Of a stretch of DNA of 45,259 nucleotides, positions 41,083-45,259 are shown one piece after another. The notes below the pieces were generated by a model, which was given only the letters and a program-made list of their open reading frames with translations, did no database searches and was not told where the DNA came from. Position numbers and translations under genes: made by a program. The stretch spans positions 1 to 45,259 of the forward strand of contig LNBX01000039.1 in the NCBI GenBank assembly GCA_001567275.1. The letters run 5' to 3'. Source of the stretch: Bacteroidetes bacterium OLB10 (GTDB taxonomy: Bacteria > Bacteroidota > Bacteroidia > AKYH767-A > OLB10). The first letter of the stretch is position 1. Every line of letters begins with the position of its first letter.

Positions 41083-42063
41083 TTAGTAAGGCAACCCTAT
41101 ATAATCAGGAGGAATAAATTCATAGGTGCGTTCATTAATCAGATAGCTCAGCGGTGAATTCGGGAAAGTGTAAATGTCGTTCATCGTTAATCCCCAGGGT
41201 TTCCATAAATTGGCAAGTACCTGTGCAAATATTTCATCCTGCCATGGTGAAAATTTTTTCATCTCACCCGCTGCTATCTCAGGAAGTTCAAAAACAGTTG
41301 TTCCGTTTTCATTACGAATTTTATAATCCGGCAATTTCCTCAGCAGATAGTTTGAATAAATAAACCGCCCATACATTTCTTCAAACTGTGCCGGATGCAA
41401 TACAGCGTTACCTACTGTATCAAGCACTTCTTTATTATACTCTGCAACGGCACCGTTATCCTGAAGACATGCAACAACTCCAAAATCATTCATGCTCAGA
41501 CAGAAATTCAAATCCTGTGTTTCATCTTTATAATTAAAAATATCTTTCGAAATATTTACTTTATAACATCGGATGGACCATGGTGTAAAATTTCTGTATT
41601 CAACAGGTCGCACCAGCGACTGCATCATCAATACCAGATTTTTAAGTCTTTGCTTCAGCAATGCCGATATCTCAAACGGCTTTCCGCTTTGTGCATGTTG
41701 CTTAATGACGTAAACAAAATCCTGATACAATACTCCATATAAAACTCTTGCCATCCATTGAAACAAAATGGTTTCTGAAAGTTTGGTTACTGCATCATAT
41801 CCTTTTTCAAAAGCTTCCCGTGTAATTTCATCCAGATTTTTAATTGCGGAAACTGTTTCTGCTGATGCAGGTAAAACCATTTCACTGTATTTCATCTTTA
41901 TGCCATCCAGCAACATTATTCCTGAATCGTGCAGATTATAACGTTCAAGAAGCCACTGTGGAAATACCGGAACAAATGTTTTATTGTCGGTTTTATTTCC
42001 TGTAAGAAAACACTTGTCGGGAGAGAATGATAATGGTTCAAAAGGATTAAAAAGTTGCTCCAT
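41083..42063 (-). CDS. Uncharacterised protein, 326 aa
   Basis: I do not recognise this family. From ATG 42063 (an in-frame ATG at 42072 adds three residues) it encodes a soluble protein without signal peptide or membrane helix. The N-terminal part has a short CFLTGNK segment and PVFPQWLLERYNL. A helical middle (REAFEKGYDAVTKLSETILFQWMARVLYG) follows, then a more beta-like C-terminal half ending PDYIGLPY. Cysteines are scattered, with no metal-site spacing. It is convergent with the FNR-like gene (11-nt gap) and divergent from the acyl-CoA synthetase gene. Its length and uninterrupted frame make it a confident gene. Confidence 0.8.
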   Translation of the reverse strand: MEQLFNPFEPLSFSPDKCFLTGNKTDNKTFVPVFPQWLLERYNLHDSGIMLLDGIKMKYSEMVLPASAETVSAIKNLDEITREAFEKGYDAVTKLSETILFQWMARVLYGVLYQDFVYVIKQHAQSGKPFEISALLKQRLKNLVLMMQSLVRPVEYRNFTPWSIRCYKVNISKDIFNYKDETQDLNFCLSMNDFGVVACLQDNGAVAEYNKEVLDTVGNAVLHPAQFEEMYGRFIYSNYLLRKLPDYKIRNENGTTVFELPEIAAGEMKKFSPWQDEIFAQVLANLWKPWGLTMNDIYTFPNSPLSYLINERTYEFIPPDYIGLPY

Positions 42064-42222
42064 GAATTTCAATATGATAATAAAATGCGAAAATAAGACG
42101 GAATTTTCACTTCAGATGCATTATGTAGGTTATTTGTTCTGACAACAGTAATTCTTCGTTTCATATAGAGAAAAACACATAGCCGACTGATAAAAAGCAG
42201 GAATTCTGCGCAACAAACGATT

Positions 42223-42230
42223 TATCTTCG
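42223..42230 (+). promoter_or_regulatory. -7-like promoter box of the acyl-CoA synthetase gene
   Basis: TATCTTCG lies 29 nt before the ATG at 42260, the same variant as before ppiD and the aldehyde dehydrogenase gene. Confidence 0.4.
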
Positions 42231-42259
42231 CGCCCTAACAATAAAAAATAAGACGTAAA

Positions 42260-44308
42260 ATGCTGACGTCACAATTGATATCTCCCAATAGTATTGCCGT
42301 TGTTGGTGCCTCTGAAAACCGAAGTAAACCCGGAGGAAAAGTTTTACAAAATCTTTTAGATGCCAAATATCAGGGAACTGTTTATGCTGTCAACAAAAAA
42401 CCTCTGAACATTGAAGGAACTGTTTATGTTTCACAAATCAGCGAAATACCTTTTGTTGATTTAGCCATCATTGCCATTCCGGCTCACCAGTGTATTGATG
42501 CCGTAAAACAACTTATTGAAAAAGGAGCCCGTGCTTTTATTATTTTTTCTGCAGGATTTTCAGAAGCAGGTGCAGAAGGCAAATCACTTGAAAAAAAGCT
42601 TGTTGAAATCATTAACAATGCAAATGCTACAATGATTGGCCCTAACTGTATTGGAATTATTAACGAAAACTATAAAGGAGTATTCACCACTCCTGTTCCT
42701 GAATATGATTCTTCCGGCTGCGAGTTGATTTCTAGTTCAGGAGCTACTGCTGTATTTATTATGGAATCGGCATTACTGACGGGATTAAAATTTTCAAATA
42801 TTTATTCCATAGGAAATGCTTCACAAACCGGAGTGGAAGATATTCTGGAATATATGGACACACACTATATTCCGGGAAAAAGCCCATCAGTAAAACTCCT
42901 TTATCTGGAAGAAATTAAAAATCCTTTTAAATTTATCAAGCATGTAACCTCTCTTCGCAAGAAAGGATGCCGCATTGCAGCCATAAAATCAGGCTATTCA
43001 GAAGCAGGTAGTCGTGCTGCTTCATCACACACCGGTGCACTTGCAACATCTGATACTGTTATACGTGCATTGTTTTCGAAATGTGGTATTGTTTATTGCA
43101 GCAGTCGCGATGAACTGATTGCCGTAGCAAGTGTTTTTCAAACCAAAGAATTAAAAGGAAAAAATATTGCCATCATAACGCATGCAGGAGGTTCTGCAGT
43201 GATGCTTACAGATGCGCTTACATCTAATGGAATGAATGTACCTGACATTCCTGCCGCATTTACAAAAGAGCTTTTATCCAAATTGAATGCCGGATCATCT
43301 GTTGCAAACCCGATTGATTTTCTGGCAACAGGTACTGCTGAACAACTTGGGGTCATTATTGACTTCTGCGAAAATTATGATGCTATTGATGGTATGGTTG
43401 TCGTATTCGGAAGTCCCGGGTTGTTTAATGTAAAAGATGTTTACGAAATATTGGATAAAAAAATCAGCACATGCAGCAAGCCTGTATTTCCTGTTTTGCC
43501 ATCGTTGATAAATGCTGAAAAAGAAATCAAACTATTTCTTTCCAAAGGTCGTGTGAATTTTCCAGATGAAGTAAATCTGGGCAAAGCACTGGCACATGTA
43601 TTTAATTCAGAGCTGATATTATTTGAAAAAGTCATGTTGCCTGAAATGGATTTTGCAGCGATTCGATCAATCATAAATTCATCGTATGACGGATTTCTGA
43701 ATCCGGATGTTTGTCGTGAATTACTGGAAGCAGCTCGAATATCATTGGCAAAGCAAAAAATCATCACCGACATCCGCCAACTAACGAAAACAGAACAATT
43801 AAGTTATCCGCTGGTGATGAAGGTAATAGGTCCGGTACATAAAACAGAAGTTGGAGGAGTTATACTGAATATTATTAATGAGCAACAAGCGGTTGAGGCA
43901 TTTACGCAGTTAATGCGTATCAGCGGTGCGAAAAGTGTACTTGTTCAGGAAATGATTCAAGGCGAAGAACTTTATTGTGGTGCCGTAAAACAAGGAGACT
44001 TCGGGCATGTAGTTCTTTGTGGACTGGGCGGAATTTTTCTTGAATTGCTGAACGATACCTCGTCAGCTCTGGCACCTATGTCAAGGCAGGAAGTGATCAC
44101 CATGGTTGAGTCATTGAAAGGATATAAACTGATTGAAGGTTACCGTAACCGTAATGGATTAAACAAAGAAATGTTCATTGATATCATTATGCGTGTAGGT
44201 GCTCTGGTACATATAGCTCCTGAAATTACCGAACTCGATCTGAATCCCATCATTGCAAATGAAATGCAGGCCGTGGCTGTGGATGTACGTATCCGGATTG
44301 AAAAGTAA
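42260..44308 (+). CDS. ADP-forming acetate/acyl-CoA synthetase (fused alpha-beta)
   Basis: An NDP-forming acyl-CoA synthetase of 682 residues that interconverts acyl-CoA, ADP and phosphate with acid, CoA and ATP. Domain order: a CoA-binding Rossmann domain (about 5-130, SIAVVGASENRSKPGGKV); a succinyl-CoA-ligase-like domain with the phosphohistidine His257 in SRAASSHTGALATSD; a second such domain (about 290-450); and a C-terminal ATP-grasp domain (about 470-682) with PLVMKVIGPVHKTEVGGV, EMIQGEELYCG and LCGLGGIFLELL. The alpha and beta parts are fused in one chain. The acid substrate is not fixed by sequence; acetate is the commonest. It could serve acetate production with ATP gain, or acyl-CoA recycling. 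Confidence 0.92.
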   Translation: MLTSQLISPNSIAVVGASENRSKPGGKVLQNLLDAKYQGTVYAVNKKPLNIEGTVYVSQISEIPFVDLAIIAIPAHQCIDAVKQLIEKGARAFIIFSAGFSEAGAEGKSLEKKLVEIINNANATMIGPNCIGIINENYKGVFTTPVPEYDSSGCELISSSGATAVFIMESALLTGLKFSNIYSIGNASQTGVEDILEYMDTHYIPGKSPSVKLLYLEEIKNPFKFIKHVTSLRKKGCRIAAIKSGYSEAGSRAASSHTGALATSDTVIRALFSKCGIVYCSSRDELIAVASVFQTKELKGKNIAIITHAGGSAVMLTDALTSNGMNVPDIPAAFTKELLSKLNAGSSVANPIDFLATGTAEQLGVIIDFCENYDAIDGMVVVFGSPGLFNVKDVYEILDKKISTCSKPVFPVLPSLINAEKEIKLFLSKGRVNFPDEVNLGKALAHVFNSELILFEKVMLPEMDFAAIRSIINSSYDGFLNPDVCRELLEAARISLAKQKIITDIRQLTKTEQLSYPLVMKVIGPVHKTEVGGVILNIINEQQAVEAFTQLMRISGAKSVLVQEMIQGEELYCGAVKQGDFGHVVLCGLGGIFLELLNDTSSALAPMSRQEVITMVESLKGYKLIEGYRNRNGLNKEMFIDIIMRVGALVHIAPEITELDLNPIIANEMQAVAVDVRIRIEK

Positions 44309-44467
44309 TACGATGCTAATTTTCTTACACTCATTTTTAACCAATTGATGCATCATTGCTATTTTTTTTCACTCCTGATCATACTTTCACATTCTTCAAA
44401 ATCCGTATCAATCTTACAAATGTCAGTATGCTGATATAGTCAGTAACTGAATCCGTTATTGCGGCAA

Positions 44468-44475
44468 TAGCTTTG
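44468..44475 (+). promoter_or_regulatory. -7 promoter box of the 70-aa protein gene
   Basis: TAGCTTTG matches TAnnTTTG, 33 nt before ATG 44509. The alternative start at 44473 would lie inside this box and is rejected. Confidence 0.45.
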
Positions 44476-44508
44476 CAAGTAATTATTCAAATTCAAAACA
44501 AATTAATT

Positions 44509-44721
44509 ATGGACTTACTACTTGCAATTTTAATTTCAATGGGTGTTAACGTTACCCCACATGACATCTGTAACAAAGAATGGCGTTATAAACATGCCAG
44601 TGAATTACAGCAGGCACAAACGCAGCTTCATAACCTGCAGATTGAATCTTCCAATCCACACATATCACCGGGTAAGCGCTTAGGAGCAACTCCTGTGATT
44701 GTCGGCCCTGTTGGCAAATAG
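44509..44721 (+). CDS. Small protein of unknown function (70 aa)
   Basis: No family is recognised. The chain begins with a short hydrophobic stretch (MDLLLAILISMGVNV), then a helical, Gln-rich middle (CNKEWRYKHASELQQAQTQLHNLQ) and a Gly/Pro-rich tail (GKRLGATPVIVGPVGK). The N-terminus could be a weak signal sequence. A promoter-like box upstream and a strong terminator 28 nt after the stop mark it out as an independent transcription unit, which supports it being a real gene (or a small-RNA-sized transcript). The function is unknown. Confidence 0.6.
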   Translation: MDLLLAILISMGVNVTPHDICNKEWRYKHASELQQAQTQLHNLQIESSNPHISPGKRLGATPVIVGPVGK

Positions 44722-44748
44722 CATCTGACTCATCTTCCCATACGACTA

Positions 44749-44782
44749 AAGGTTTTCCTTGCCGGAAAGCCTTTTTTATTTT
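44749..44782 (+). terminator. Intrinsic terminator of the 70-aa protein gene
   Basis: AAGGTTTTCC (44749-44758) pairs with GGAAAGCCTT (44764-44773), a 10-bp stem with one G-U pair and a 5-nt loop, followed by TTTTTATTTT. Confidence 0.88.
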
Positions 44783-44886
44783 AAGTGAAAATGTATAATT
44801 TTCTTTATGTTAATTCTGACACTTTCAATTTAAAATGAATTCGTGACAAGTTAAAGTTGAAGAATATAGTTAATCTTATCCACAAA

Positions 44887-44922
44887 AAAAGAGTTGCTCT
44901 TTTGAAGCAACTCTTTTTGGTT
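44887..44922 (-). terminator. Terminator of the T9SS protein gene (bidirectional)
   Basis: AAAAGAGTTGCT (44887-44898) pairs with AGCAACTCTTTT (44906-44917) around a 7-nt loop. A's upstream and T's downstream make it usable from both sides. It lies about 20 nt after the stop of the minus-strand T9SS gene. Confidence 0.85.
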
Positions 44923-44938
44923 TTTATGTTAATGCCGG

Positions 44939-45259
44939 TTATTCTATAACCACACGCTTATTCATTACACCATTGTTGTTGATGGCAGAAAGCATATAAA
45001 TGCCTTTTGGCAACATGCTTACATCCATACTTACTATATTGATTCCGGTATTATTGTTTACTACATCTTGTTTCACCATTTTTCCGGTAATGTCTGTCAG
45101 AACAATGTGTGTAGTACCTTGCTCTGTTGCATTCCACTCTATGGTAATGTAGTTGTCTGCAGGATTAGGATAAACACTGAATGCTGATGCCTGACTGTTC
45201 TCTTCGCCAAAGCGGCAGTTTGTCAAGTGCTTACTCCTTTTACTTTTGAGGCACTTCCG
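44939..45259 (-). CDS. C-terminal part of a T9SS-sorted protein (cut by the window edge)
   Basis: The frame is open to the window end with no stop upstream, so this is the 3' end of a longer gene; the TTG at 45226 is only an internal codon. The visible 106 residues include FSVYPNPADNYITIEW, VLTDITGKMVKQDV and a terminal KGIYMLSAINNNGVMNKRVVIE. This is a typical type A sorting domain for type IX secretion, with the YPNPA start and the beta-strand-rich Ig-like body. The rest of the protein, and hence its function, lies outside the window. Confidence 0.85.
   Translation of the reverse strand, partial: RKCLKSKRSKHLTNCRFGEENSQASAFSVYPNPADNYITIEWNATEQGTTHIVLTDITGKMVKQDVVNNNTGINIVSMDVSMLPKGIYMLSAINNNGVMNKRVVIE

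Overview
The window looks like chromosomal DNA of a member of the Bacteroidota. The evidence is C-terminal type IX secretion sorting domains (11260-13335 and the partial gene at 44939), lipoproteins and heme proteins of families common in that phylum, a Bacteroidota-style PpiD, MlaE/MlaF and Fic, and, before many starts, -7 promoter boxes of the form TAnnTTTG instead of strong Shine-Dalgarno sites. Gene density is high. I see no rRNA, tRNA, CRISPR array, transposase or phage gene. I cannot name a genus.

Layout. 1-271: GC-rich palindromic repeats. 272-5465 (minus): a run of aldehyde dehydrogenase, panD, a flippase-like membrane protein, rfaE2, a small lipoprotein and radA. 5518-10678: an EamA half-transporter, a Crp/Fnr regulator, MlaF and MlaE of a phospholipid transporter, a secreted endonuclease/phosphatase-family protein, and a Fic protein with an operator-like palindrome at its start. 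10804-15782: a two-helix membrane protein with a pore-like loop, a large secreted T9SS protein, PpiD, and a 41-residue membrane peptide. 15789-16481: purQ.

16523-23739 (minus) is a surface-polysaccharide region. It encodes a PHP-type tyrosine phosphatase, a WbpP/TviC-like 4-epimerase, RfbB, GalE, a WbpO/TviB-like dehydrogenase, a WlbA-like oxidoreductase and a WlbB-like N-acetyltransferase. Together these should supply activated uronic and amino sugars, but the WlbC-type aminotransferase is not here. 23898-30762 holds a helix-hairpin-helix protein, a small conserved protein, queG, ruvB and the B12-dependent ribonucleotide reductase nrdJ.

31403-33200 is a likely MbnP/MbnH pair: a lipoprotein and a di-heme MauG-family enzyme, which in the characterised system oxidises a tryptophan of its partner to make a copper site. 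33254-45259 carries an NDH-2-like dehydrogenase, a K+ channel with a zinc ribbon, DUF488 and SMUG2-like proteins, and a small secreted Cys/His protein. A heme-binding, FMN/Fe-S GltS-like and FAD/NAD reductase set follows, then an ADP-forming acyl-CoA synthetase, small orphans, and the 3' end of another T9SS protein.

Two patterns stand out. (1) Three genes (mlaE, the PHP phosphatase, the HhH protein) each have a clear N-terminal coding stretch and a promoter-like box upstream, but are broken by a 1-nt shift at a short A/T homopolymer within the first ~22 codons. One shift coincides with a canonical A_AAA_AAG slippery heptamer. (2) Several genes have a -7 box ending only 4-6 nt before the ATG, which predicts leaderless mRNAs.
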